Below are positions 36,780-43,609 of a stretch of 64,000 nucleotides of DNA, piece by piece. The position numbers and the translations under genes are program-made. The stretch is from JACPFV01 sp035526825 (GTDB lineage: Bacteria > Pseudomonadota > Gammaproteobacteria > Nevskiales > Nevskiaceae): assembly GCA_035526825.1 (NCBI GenBank), contig DATLBT010000081.1, positions 1-64,000 on the forward strand, in the 5' to 3' direction. The number at the start of each line of letters is the position of its first letter. The first letter of the stretch is position 1. The notes under the pieces are model-generated. The model was not told where the DNA came from and did no database searches. It saw only the letters and a program-made list of their open reading frames with translations.

Positions 36780-37531
36780 GCGCCGGCCCCGGTGATGAAG
36801 CGGTGCACCCGCTTGAGGTCTTCCCAGCTCTTGGCCTTGTCGGCCGGATTGCGCAATAAATAGGCGGGGTGGTAAGTGACCATCAGCGGCGTGCGCCGCG
36901 GGCCCCAGGTGTAGTTCTGGCCGCGCATCTTGCCGATCGGCGTGTCACTGGCGAGCAGCCGCTGCGCCGCGATGCGTCCCAGCGCCAGGATCAGGCGGGG
37001 CTGCACCAGTTCCAGTTGCTGCTCGAGGTATGCGCGGCAGGCTTCCGCCTCGTCGTCGGCCGGCTCGCGGTTGCCCGGCGGACGGCACTTGACCACGTTG
37101 GCGATGAAGGTATCCGTTTCGCGCGAGCGGCCGATCGCGCGCAGCATCTCGTCGAGCAGCTTGCCGGCGCGGCCCACGAACGGCTCGCCCCGCGCATCTT
37201 CGTCGGCGCCGGGGCCCTCGCCCACCACCATAAGGGGCGCGCGCAGCGGACCGACGCCGAATACCGTGTTGCTGCGGGTTTCGCAAAGTCGGCAGCGGCG
37301 GCAGGCGGCCACGGCGGCGCGCAATTCGCCCCAGCTTCGGGCGCCGGGCGTTACCGCCATCGCCGCCGCCGGCTTTGCCGCAACGGCGGGCTCGCGGATT
37401 TCCGGGGGCTCTATAACCGGTACCGGGGGCGAGGCAGTCTCCGCCGCTGACCGCGCCGTGCTGGTGCCGCGCCGCGCCCATGGCTCGAGGCCCAGGGCAT
37501 CCATATACCGACGTCGTCGAACCGGATCCAT
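36776..37531 (-). CDS. Uracil-DNA glycosylase, family 4 (iron-sulfur)
   Basis: This enzyme removes uracil from DNA. The ATG at 37531 gives 251 residues. The N-terminal 75 residues are a Pro/Ala-rich linker. The core has [4Fe-4S] cysteines (CRRCRLCETRS), motif A GEGPGADEDARGEPFVG, KLLDEML, NVVKCRPPGNR with a third cysteine, the fourth near DEAEACRAYL, and C-terminal MVTYHPAYLLRNP. A TAGAAT ends six bases before the ATG, hinting at a leaderless message. Confidence 0.93.
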   Translation of the reverse strand: MDPVRRRRYMDALGLEPWARRGTSTARSAAETASPPVPVIEPPEIREPAVAAKPAAAMAVTPGARSWGELRAAVAACRRCRLCETRSNTVFGVGPLRAPLMVVGEGPGADEDARGEPFVGRAGKLLDEMLRAIGRSRETDTFIANVVKCRPPGNREPADDEAEACRAYLEQQLELVQPRLILALGRIAAQRLLASDTPIGKMRGQNYTWGPRRTPLMVTYHPAYLLRNPADKAKSWEDLKRVHRFITGAGA

Positions 37532-37537
37532 CCGCAA

Positions 37538-37543
37538 ATTCTA
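37538..37543 (-). promoter_or_regulatory. Candidate -10 directly in front of the udg gene
   Basis: The minus strand reads TAGAAT, then six bases, then the ATG at 37531. The -35 at 17-base spacing is CTATGG, a poor match. The 48-base spacer to the divergent HD-GYP gene must carry both promoters. Confidence 0.35.
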
Positions 37544-37579
37544 GCGTGGCGACAAACAAACCATAGAGAAATCCTACCG

Positions 37580-39202
37580 GTGGAGGCTTCGAGGCCGGCT
37601 GGAGCGCGCAAAATTTTGCTCATGGACATACCCATGAATGACCTGATGTTCCAGGACGAGGTCGGCGACGCCGGCATGCCCACAACTCCCTGGAAGATCC
37701 TCATCGCCGACGACGAGCAGGCCGTCCACGACGTCACCCGCCTGGCCCTGACAGGCTGCACCTTCCACGGCCGCCCGCTGGAGTTCCTCGACGCCTACAC
37801 CGGCACAGGCGCGGTGCGGATGCTGCGGGACAACCAGGACATCGCGCTGGTGCTGCTCGACGTGGTCATGGAGAACGACCAGGCCGGGCTTGAAGCGGTC
37901 CACGCGATCCGTCGCCAGCTCGCCAACCCGTTCGTCCGCATCGTGCTGCGCACGGGCCAGCCCGGCCAGGCGCCGGAGCGCGACGTCGTCACCCGCTACG
38001 ACATCGACGACTACAAGGAGAAAACCGAGCTCACCGCCGGCAAGCTCTACACCGTCGTGCACACCGGCCTGGCGCACTACCACCGCCTGCGCACGCTCGA
38101 GCGGAGCAAGGCCGGACTGCGCAAGGTCATCGATGCCACGGCGACGGTGTTCCAGCTGCAGTCTTTGCCGCTGCTCGCCGAAGGCGTGTTGCAGCAGCTT
38201 GCCGCCCTGCTCCACCCGGAATCCGACGCCGTAATGATGCGTGCGAGCGGTTTCGCCGCCGTCAGCACGGCGGACGACGGCCTGCGCGTGCTCGCCGGCA
38301 CCGGCTCTTACGCAGCGTGCACCGGCAAGCTGGCGAAGGACGTCATCGCCTCGCCCGTCCGCACACTGGTCGATCTGGCGGTGCGGGAAAAAGCCAACCA
38401 GTACGGCTCGCACCATTTCGTCGGATATTTCCGGTCGCAGACCAATGGCGACAGCGTGCTGTACCTCGCGAGCCCGGCACCAATCCACACCGAGGACCTG
38501 GCGCTGGTCGAGCTGTTCTGCCGCAATATCTCGATTGCACTCGAGAATCGCCACCTGCAGCGTGAAAAGGATAATGCGCAGTCCGAGATGGTCGTGGCGC
38601 TGTCGGAGGCCATCGAGGCACGGTCGCTCGAGACCGGCAATCACGTGCGCCGCGTTGCCGAATACGCGCGCCTGCTGGCCGAGCTATCGGGCCTGGACGA
38701 CGACGCTTCGAACCTGCTGTTTCTCGCCGCGCCGCTGCACGATGCGGGCAAGCTCGCCATCCCGGATGCCATCCTCAACAAACCCGGCGAACACACCCCG
38801 GCCGAGCAGGCGATCATGCGCTCGCACGCCGAGCAAGGCCGGCTGATATTCGCCGAGCGCGATTCGCCGGTGTTGAAGGCCGCGGCGATCGTCGCCGGCG
38901 AGCATCACGAACGCTGGGACGGCCTCGGCTATCCCAACGGCTACCGCGGCGAGCAGATCCACATCTTCGGCCGCATCACCGCGATTGCAGACGTGTTCGA
39001 TGCACTGACCCACGCCCGCTGCTACAAGGAAGCCTGGCCGTTGCGCCGCACGCTGCGGTACCTCGTCGAGGAACGCGGCCGCCGCTTCGACCCGGAGCTG
39101 GTCGACCTGTTCATGGGCAATCTCGACCGCTTCATCGAGATTTATCACCGCCTCGGCGAGGCGGTGGTCCCGGTCGAGGGCGTGGCGGCCCCGATGCACT
39201 GA
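37580..39202 (+). CDS. Response regulator with DUF3369 and HD-GYP domains
   Basis: A predicted cyclic-di-GMP phosphodiesterase, 540 residues from a GTG; ATG codons at 37622 and 37634 give near-identical proteins. The receiver domain (about 38-165) has ILIADDEQAVHDVT and phospho-acceptor Asp in VLLDVVMEND. A DUF3369 sensor-like domain follows (about 165-330). The HD-GYP domain is intact: HVRRVAEYARL, HDAGKLAIPDAILNKPG, HHERWDGLGYPNGYRGEQI and ITAIADVFDALTH. No partner histidine kinase is adjacent, so it is probably an orphan regulator of motility or biofilm switching. Confidence 0.93.
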   Translation: MEASRPAGARKILLMDIPMNDLMFQDEVGDAGMPTTPWKILIADDEQAVHDVTRLALTGCTFHGRPLEFLDAYTGTGAVRMLRDNQDIALVLLDVVMENDQAGLEAVHAIRRQLANPFVRIVLRTGQPGQAPERDVVTRYDIDDYKEKTELTAGKLYTVVHTGLAHYHRLRTLERSKAGLRKVIDATATVFQLQSLPLLAEGVLQQLAALLHPESDAVMMRASGFAAVSTADDGLRVLAGTGSYAACTGKLAKDVIASPVRTLVDLAVREKANQYGSHHFVGYFRSQTNGDSVLYLASPAPIHTEDLALVELFCRNISIALENRHLQREKDNAQSEMVVALSEAIEARSLETGNHVRRVAEYARLLAELSGLDDDASNLLFLAAPLHDAGKLAIPDAILNKPGEHTPAEQAIMRSHAEQGRLIFAERDSPVLKAAAIVAGEHHERWDGLGYPNGYRGEQIHIFGRITAIADVFDALTHARCYKEAWPLRRTLRYLVEERGRRFDPELVDLFMGNLDRFIEIYHRLGEAVVPVEGVAAPMH

Positions 39203-39206
39203 CCCC

Positions 39207-40769
39207 CTAAGGGGTGCCGAGCGCCTCGGCGCGCTGCGGGTGTCCCCGCATGGGTTTGCCGCTGGCAAGGCGGTTGACCGCATTGAGGTAGGCCTTGGCC
39301 GACGCCACGACGATGTCGGTGTCGGCGCCCTGGCCGTTGACGATGCGGCCATCCTTGCGCAACCGCACCAGCACCTCGCCCTGGGCGTCGCCGCCTTGCG
39401 TGATGTTGCTGACCGAGAACAGCACGAGCTCGGCGCCCGAGCCGACGATCTGCTCGATGGCCGAGAACACCGCGTCGACCTGGCCGTCGCCCTGGCCCCG
39501 CGCCTCGGCGCGTTCGCCGCCGTGGAGCAGCACGACGCGCGCATTCGGCTTGGCGCCGGTGCGCGTACCGGTCTCGATTTCGATGAGGCGCAGGCCATCG
39601 TCCTCGCGTGACTGGCTCTGCTCGCTGGCGAGCGCCTGCAGGTCCTCATCGAAGATCTCGTGCTTCTTGTCGGCCAGCTCCTTGAAGCGCTGGAACGCCT
39701 GGTTGGCCTCGATCTCCGAGCCGAAGCGGATGCCGAGCTCCTCGAGCCGCTTCCTGAACGCGGCGCGTCCGGAATGTTTGCCGAGCACCAGCTTGTTCGT
39801 CGTCCAGCCGACATCCTCGGCCTTCATGATCTCGTAAGTCTCGCGATGCTTGATCACGCCGTCCTGGTGGATGCCCGACTCGTGGGCGAAGGCATTGGCC
39901 CCGACGATGGCCTTGTTGGGCTGGACCGGGAAGCCGGTGATACCGGAAACGAGGCGTGAAGCGTTGACGATTTGCGTGGCGTCGATGCGCGAGTCGCACG
40001 GGAACTGGTCCTGTCGCGTGCGAACGGCCATGACGATTTCCTCGATCGCGGCATTGCCGGCGCGCTCGCCGAGGCCGTTGATGGTGCACTCGACCTGGCG
40101 CGCACCGCCGATCAGCACCGCCGACAGCGAATTGGCCACCGCGAGGCCGAGGTCGTTGTGGCAATGCACGGACCAGATGGCCTTGTCGGCATTGGGCACG
40201 CGCTCGCGCAGCGTCTTGATCAGCGCGCCGAACATGTGCGGCAGCGTGTAGCCGACCGTGTCCGGGATGTTGACCGTCGTCGCGCCAGCGGCGATCACCG
40301 CCTCGAGCACGCGGCACAGGAAATCCGGCTCGGAGCGGCCGGCGTCCTCGGGCGAGAACTCGACGTTGTCGGTGTACTGGCGCGCGTGCCTGACTGCCCA
40401 CACGGCTTTCTGCAACACCTCATCCGGCTCCATGCGCAGCTTGCGCGCCATGTGGATCGGCGAGGTGGCGATGAAGGTGTGGATGCGCGCGCGGCGTGCC
40501 GGCTTCAGCGCGGCGGCGGCGCGATCGATGTCCTCGGCGGAGGCACGGGCCAGCCCGCAGACCGCGCTGTCCGCCACCGCGCGCGCCACCGCCTCGACGG
40601 CGGCGAAATCGCCGGGGCTCGCCGCCGGAAAGCCGGCCTCGATGACGTCGACCTTGAGGCGCTCCAGCGCGAGCGCGATGCGGACCTTCTCGTCCTGGGT
40701 CATGGACGCGCCGGGCGACTGCTCGCCATCGCGCAGCGTCGTGTCGAAAATCATCAGGTGTTCTTTCAT
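39207..40769 (-). CDS. leuA: 2-isopropylmalate synthase
   Basis: This enzyme condenses acetyl-CoA with 2-ketoisovalerate, the committed step of leucine synthesis. The ATG at 40769 (MKEHLMIFDTTLRDGEQSPG) gives 520 residues; GGAAGA lies just upstream. The catalytic barrel has DTTLRDGEQ, HCHNDLGLAVANSL and NGLGERAGNAAIEEI. The C-terminal leucine-binding regulatory domain (about 390-510) is present, so feedback inhibition is expected. A Leu-rich leader peptide and several hairpins precede the gene. Confidence 0.97.
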   Translation of the reverse strand: MKEHLMIFDTTLRDGEQSPGASMTQDEKVRIALALERLKVDVIEAGFPAASPGDFAAVEAVARAVADSAVCGLARASAEDIDRAAAALKPARRARIHTFIATSPIHMARKLRMEPDEVLQKAVWAVRHARQYTDNVEFSPEDAGRSEPDFLCRVLEAVIAAGATTVNIPDTVGYTLPHMFGALIKTLRERVPNADKAIWSVHCHNDLGLAVANSLSAVLIGGARQVECTINGLGERAGNAAIEEIVMAVRTRQDQFPCDSRIDATQIVNASRLVSGITGFPVQPNKAIVGANAFAHESGIHQDGVIKHRETYEIMKAEDVGWTTNKLVLGKHSGRAAFRKRLEELGIRFGSEIEANQAFQRFKELADKKHEIFDEDLQALASEQSQSREDDGLRLIEIETGTRTGAKPNARVVLLHGGERAEARGQGDGQVDAVFSAIEQIVGSGAELVLFSVSNITQGGDAQGEVLVRLRKDGRIVNGQGADTDIVVASAKAYLNAVNRLASGKPMRGHPQRAEALGTP

Positions 40770-40782
40770 CGGTCTTCCCGTT

Positions 40783-40897
40783 GGCCGCGTCGCCGCGGAC
40801 ACTGCGCGCCGTTGAACGCGGCGGCCTGGTGTTGAGTTGGGTCTTGCACGGTGTCGGCCCCGTGCGGCCGTGAGGGTTGTTCTGCCTTACGGCAGAA
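40783..40897 (-). promoter_or_regulatory. Structured leuA leader (attenuator candidate)
   Basis: On the message, a perfect hairpin TTCTGCC-GTAA-GGCAGAA (40880-40897) contains the leader-peptide stop codon in a GNRA-type loop. A CGGCC/GGCCG hairpin (40855-40870) and a long GC-rich stem beginning GGCCGC and closing GCGGCC (40783-40826) follow, the last ending 13 bases before the leuA ATG. No U tract follows any of them, so a classic intrinsic terminator is not evident. Rho-dependent or translational control fits better. Confidence 0.5.
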
Positions 40898-40970
40898 GCA
40901 GCAGACCGAGCAGCAGCGTCCCGGCGCGAAGCTGCGCATCGGTGCGTGCGAAGAAGCTCGAGGTCTGCAT
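40887..40970 (-). CDS. leuL: Leucine leader peptide
   Basis: A 27-residue reading frame begins with ATG at 40970 and ends with TAA at 40887. It closes with LLLGLLLLP: seven leucines in nine codons (CTG, CTG, CTC, then CTG, CTG, CTT, CTG) just before the stop, and another two Leu earlier. Such Leu-codon clusters are the sensor of ribosome-mediated attenuation of leucine operons. It sits immediately behind a good sigma-70 promoter and about 115 bases ahead of leuA. The promoter is so close that the leader message would have almost no 5' untranslated region. Confidence 0.75.
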   Translation of the reverse strand: MQTSSFFARTDAQLRAGTLLLGLLLLP

Positions 40971-40980
40971 GACGGGAGAG

Positions 40981-41009
40981 ACTATAAGCCGATCCCCGCG
41001 CCGCGGCAA
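40981..41009 (-). promoter_or_regulatory. leuL-leuA promoter
   Basis: On the minus strand TTGCCG (41004-41009) and TATAGT (40981-40986) are separated by 17 bases. The -10 ends 10 bases before the leader ATG. It lies in the gap after pssA, so leuA can be expressed separately from the ilvN-ilvC-pssA genes. Confidence 0.6.
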
Positions 41010-41030
41010 AGCCCGTGAGCAAGCCCGTGA

Positions 41031-41843
41031 TTAAAGACTGGGCGGCTCGCGCATCTCGGGCAGGCTCGCTGGCGCCGGCTCACGGCGCAGACGGCGCCAC
41101 ACCGACATCGACGGGCCCGACATGGCATAGGTGAGGAACGCCAGGAAGAAGATCCAGTGCGTCGGGAAGACCAGGAACGCGATGGCGATGCCGAGCGCGA
41201 TGACGAAGTACCGGAACGGCACGCGGTGGGTGAGGTTCAATTGCTTGAGGCTGACGAAGCGGAAGTTGCTGACCATCAACACCGCTGCAAACCAGGTCAG
41301 GATCACGGCGGGGATGACGAGGTTCTTGCCCTGCACACCGGCCTCGTTGAAGGCCCAGACGAAACCCACCACCAGCGCCGCGGCGGCCGGGCTCGGCAGG
41401 CCGAAGAACGCGCCTTTCGCCTCGCCGCGTGAAGCCAGCACGTTGAAGCGGGCGAGGCGCAGCGCTGCGCAGGCCGTGTAGGCGAATGCCGTAAGCCAGC
41501 CAAGCTTGCCGCCGAGCCACTGGTAATCGGCGAGGTTCTCGAGGCTGAACGTATACATCACGATCGACGCGGCGACGCCGAACGCGACCATGTCGCACAG
41601 GCTGTCGTATTCCTTGCCGAAATCGCTGGCGGTGCCGGTGAGCCGTGCGACGAAACCGTCGAGCGAGTCCGCCACCATGGCGCCGATGATGGCGACCGCG
41701 GCGGCCGAGAATTTGCCATTCATGGCGGCGACCACTGCGTAAAAACCACCAAACAGGGTCAGCGTGGTGAACAGGTTCGGCAGGATGTAAATGCCGCGCC
41801 TGCGGCGCCTGGGCCCCGCGCTGGTGTTGTCCATGTTTCGCAT
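41031..41843 (-). CDS. pssA: CDP-diacylglycerol--serine O-phosphatidyltransferase
   Basis: This integral membrane enzyme makes phosphatidylserine, the precursor of phosphatidylethanolamine. The 270 residues contain about seven membrane helices and the CDP-alcohol phosphotransferase signature DSLDGFVARLTGTASDFG followed by EYDSLCD. The N-terminus is basic (GPRRRRRGIYILPNLFT). The usual neighbour psd is not present between ilvC and pssA. Confidence 0.95.
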   Translation of the reverse strand: MRNMDNTSAGPRRRRRGIYILPNLFTTLTLFGGFYAVVAAMNGKFSAAAVAIIGAMVADSLDGFVARLTGTASDFGKEYDSLCDMVAFGVAASIVMYTFSLENLADYQWLGGKLGWLTAFAYTACAALRLARFNVLASRGEAKGAFFGLPSPAAAALVVGFVWAFNEAGVQGKNLVIPAVILTWFAAVLMVSNFRFVSLKQLNLTHRVPFRYFVIALGIAIAFLVFPTHWIFFLAFLTYAMSGPSMSVWRRLRREPAPASLPEMREPPSL

Positions 41844-41914
41844 CTTATCGGACAGACTGGCCGGAGCGGCGCAGGTTCCGGCCCAGTCAAGCGATCCCTC
41901 GCGCCGCTCGGGAT

Positions 41915-41951
41915 GGTCGACAAGACAAGCTAGTTGCGCGTCTTGTCGACC
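41915..41951 (-). promoter_or_regulatory. 12-bp perfect palindrome around the ilvC stop codon
   Basis: GGTCGACAAGAC and GTCTTGTCGACC flank a 13-base loop that contains the ilvC TAG. The upstream arm is coding (the KLVDKTRN end of IlvC) and the downstream arm is intergenic. No U run follows. It may stabilise the ilvC 3' end or reduce read-through into pssA. Confidence 0.6.
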
Positions 41952-42952
41952 AACTTGTTCTTGGCGATCCAGGGCATCATCGCGCGCAGCTTGCTGCCGA
42001 CCTGCTCGATCTGATGTTCGGCGCCCATGCGGCGCATGGCCTTGAGGGTCGGCTGCCCGGCCTGGTTCTCGAGCACGAAATCGCGGGCGAACTTGCCGGA
42101 CTGGATGTCGCGCAGCACGCGCCTCATCTCGGCCTTGGTCTGCTCGTTGATGATGCGCGGCCCGGTCATGTAATCGCCATATTCAGCGGTGTTGCTGATC
42201 GAGTAGCGCATGTTCGCCATGCCGCCCTCGTACATGAGGTCGACGATCAGCTTCAGTTCGTGGAGGCACTCGAAGTAAGCCATCTCGGGCGCATAGCCGG
42301 CTTCCACCAGCGTCTCGAAACCGGCCTGCACCAGCGCGGTGGCGCCGCCACACAGCACCGCCTGCTCCCCGAACAGGTCGGTCTCGGTCTCCTCGCGGAA
42401 ATTGGTCTCGATGATGCCGGCGCGTCCGCCGCCATTGGCAGAGGCGTAGGACAGGGCGAGTTGCTTGGCGTTGCCGGTCGCGTCCTGATGGACCGCGATC
42501 AGCGACGGCACACCGCCACCCTTGAGGTATTCCGAGCGCACCGTGTGGCCGGGGCCTTTCGGGGCGACCATGATCACGTCGAGGTCGGCGCGCGGCTGGA
42601 TCAGCTGGAAATGGATGTTGAAGCCGTGCGCGAAGGCCAACGCGCCACCCCTTTTCAGGTTCGCCAGCACCGACTCTTCATAGATCTTCCGCTGGTCCTG
42701 ATCCGGCGCAAGGATCATCACGACGTCGGCGGCCTTGATCGCGGCGTCCACCTCGAGAGTCTCGAGGCCGGCCTTGACCGATTTATCCCAGGACTTGGAG
42801 CCCTTGCGCAGGCCTACGACGACCTTGACGCCGCTGTCCTTGAGGTTGAGCGCGTGAGCATGGCCCTGCGAGCCGTAACCAATGATGGCGACCTTCTTCG
42901 ACTTGATGATCGAGAGGTCGGCGTCCTTGTCGTAATAAACCTTGATGCTCAC
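41930..42952 (-). CDS. ilvC: Ketol-acid reductoisomerase
   Basis: This NADPH- and Mg-dependent enzyme is the second step of valine and isoleucine synthesis. The GTG at 42952 has AAGGAG nine bases upstream and gives 340 residues, the class I length; a slightly longer frame is open. Motifs are VAIIGYGSQGHAHALNLKDSG for cofactor binding, MVAPKGPGHTVRSEY, and the metal-binding DLFGEQAVLCGG and YFECLHELKLIVDLMYEGG. Confidence 0.98.
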   Translation of the reverse strand: MSIKVYYDKDADLSIIKSKKVAIIGYGSQGHAHALNLKDSGVKVVVGLRKGSKSWDKSVKAGLETLEVDAAIKAADVVMILAPDQDQRKIYEESVLANLKRGGALAFAHGFNIHFQLIQPRADLDVIMVAPKGPGHTVRSEYLKGGGVPSLIAVHQDATGNAKQLALSYASANGGGRAGIIETNFREETETDLFGEQAVLCGGATALVQAGFETLVEAGYAPEMAYFECLHELKLIVDLMYEGGMANMRYSISNTAEYGDYMTGPRIINEQTKAEMRRVLRDIQSGKFARDFVLENQAGQPTLKAMRRMGAEHQIEQVGSKLRAMMPWIAKNKLVDKTRN

Positions 42953-42980
42953 TGCTTCAGGCTCCTTGTAACGCACGAGG

Positions 42981-43493
42981 TCAGGCGGCCCGCTCGGGCC
43001 GCAGCGCCAGCACCTGGTGCCCCGGCTCGATCGCGGCGACGCCGCTTCGAACCACCTCGAGCACCTTGGTGAGGCGGGTGATTGCCTTGATGAATTCGTT
43101 GATTTCGAGGCCGGTGCCGGTGACCTGCACCGTGCGCGTGTTCGCGCTTTCGTCGAGCATCTGGCTCCGATAGCGGCGCATCACCTCCACCACGGGTCGC
43201 GCCGAGGCCGCGGTGACTTCGACCTTGATCAGCAGCAGCTCCATCTCGACGTGCTCGCGGCCGGTGAGGTCCGCGACTTCGACGACGTCGATGAGCTTGC
43301 GCGACTGCTTGATGATCTGGTCGATCACGGCATCGGAGCCGGTCGTGACCAGCGTCAGGCGCGACATCGCGGGATCGTGCGTCGGGGCTACGGTCAGCGA
43401 CTCGATGTTGTAACCGCGCGACGAGAACATTCCGGCCACGCGCGCGAGCGCCCCCGCTTCGTTCTGCAACAAGATCGCGATGATGTGACGCAT
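42981..43493 (-). CDS. ilvN: Acetolactate synthase small (regulatory) subunit
   Basis: This subunit gives valine sensitivity and full activity to acetolactate synthase. The ATG at 43493 (MRHIIAILLQNEAGALARVAG) gives 170 residues. The ACT domain has GMFSSRGYNIESL and a second regulatory domain follows. Normally the large subunit gene lies directly upstream on the same strand; here it is divergent on the other strand. The ribosome-binding region is within a GC hairpin (43495-43512). Confidence 0.96.
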   Translation of the reverse strand: MRHIIAILLQNEAGALARVAGMFSSRGYNIESLTVAPTHDPAMSRLTLVTTGSDAVIDQIIKQSRKLIDVVEVADLTGREHVEMELLLIKVEVTAASARPVVEVMRRYRSQMLDESANTRTVQVTGTGLEINEFIKAITRLTKVLEVVRSGVAAIEPGHQVLALRPERAA

Positions 43494-43494
43494 G

Positions 43495-43512
43495 CCGGCC
43501 CCCAAGGGCCGG
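43495..43512 (-). promoter_or_regulatory. Hairpin covering the ilvN ribosome-binding region
   Basis: CCGGCCC and GGGCCGG form a perfect 7-bp stem around a four-base loop (CCAA on the plus strand, TTGG in the message), ending one base before the ilvN ATG. The only Shine-Dalgarno-like stretch (GGGGG) is inside it, so initiation may need unfolding. Confidence 0.45.
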
Positions 43513-43562
43513 GAACAGTACCGGCGTTCGTGCTGCAGCGCAACAGCGCCGGCCCGCCGCCC

Positions 43563-43568
43563 TATAAT
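43563..43568 (+). promoter_or_regulatory. ilvB promoter, consensus -10
   Basis: A perfect TATAAT lies 41 bases upstream of the ilvB ATG. The hexamer at 17-base spacing (GCAACA) is a weak -35. The element is in the 116-base spacer shared with the divergent ilvN. Confidence 0.5.
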
Positions 43569-43609
43569 GCAAGCCCTTTTTTCCGCCAGACCTTGAAAGA
43601 CGCATTGCC

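Noticed and set aside
40783..40826. Intrinsic terminator before leuA
   Set aside because: The stem is strong but lacks a U run and lies right before the ribosome-binding site, so it is recorded as a leader structure only.
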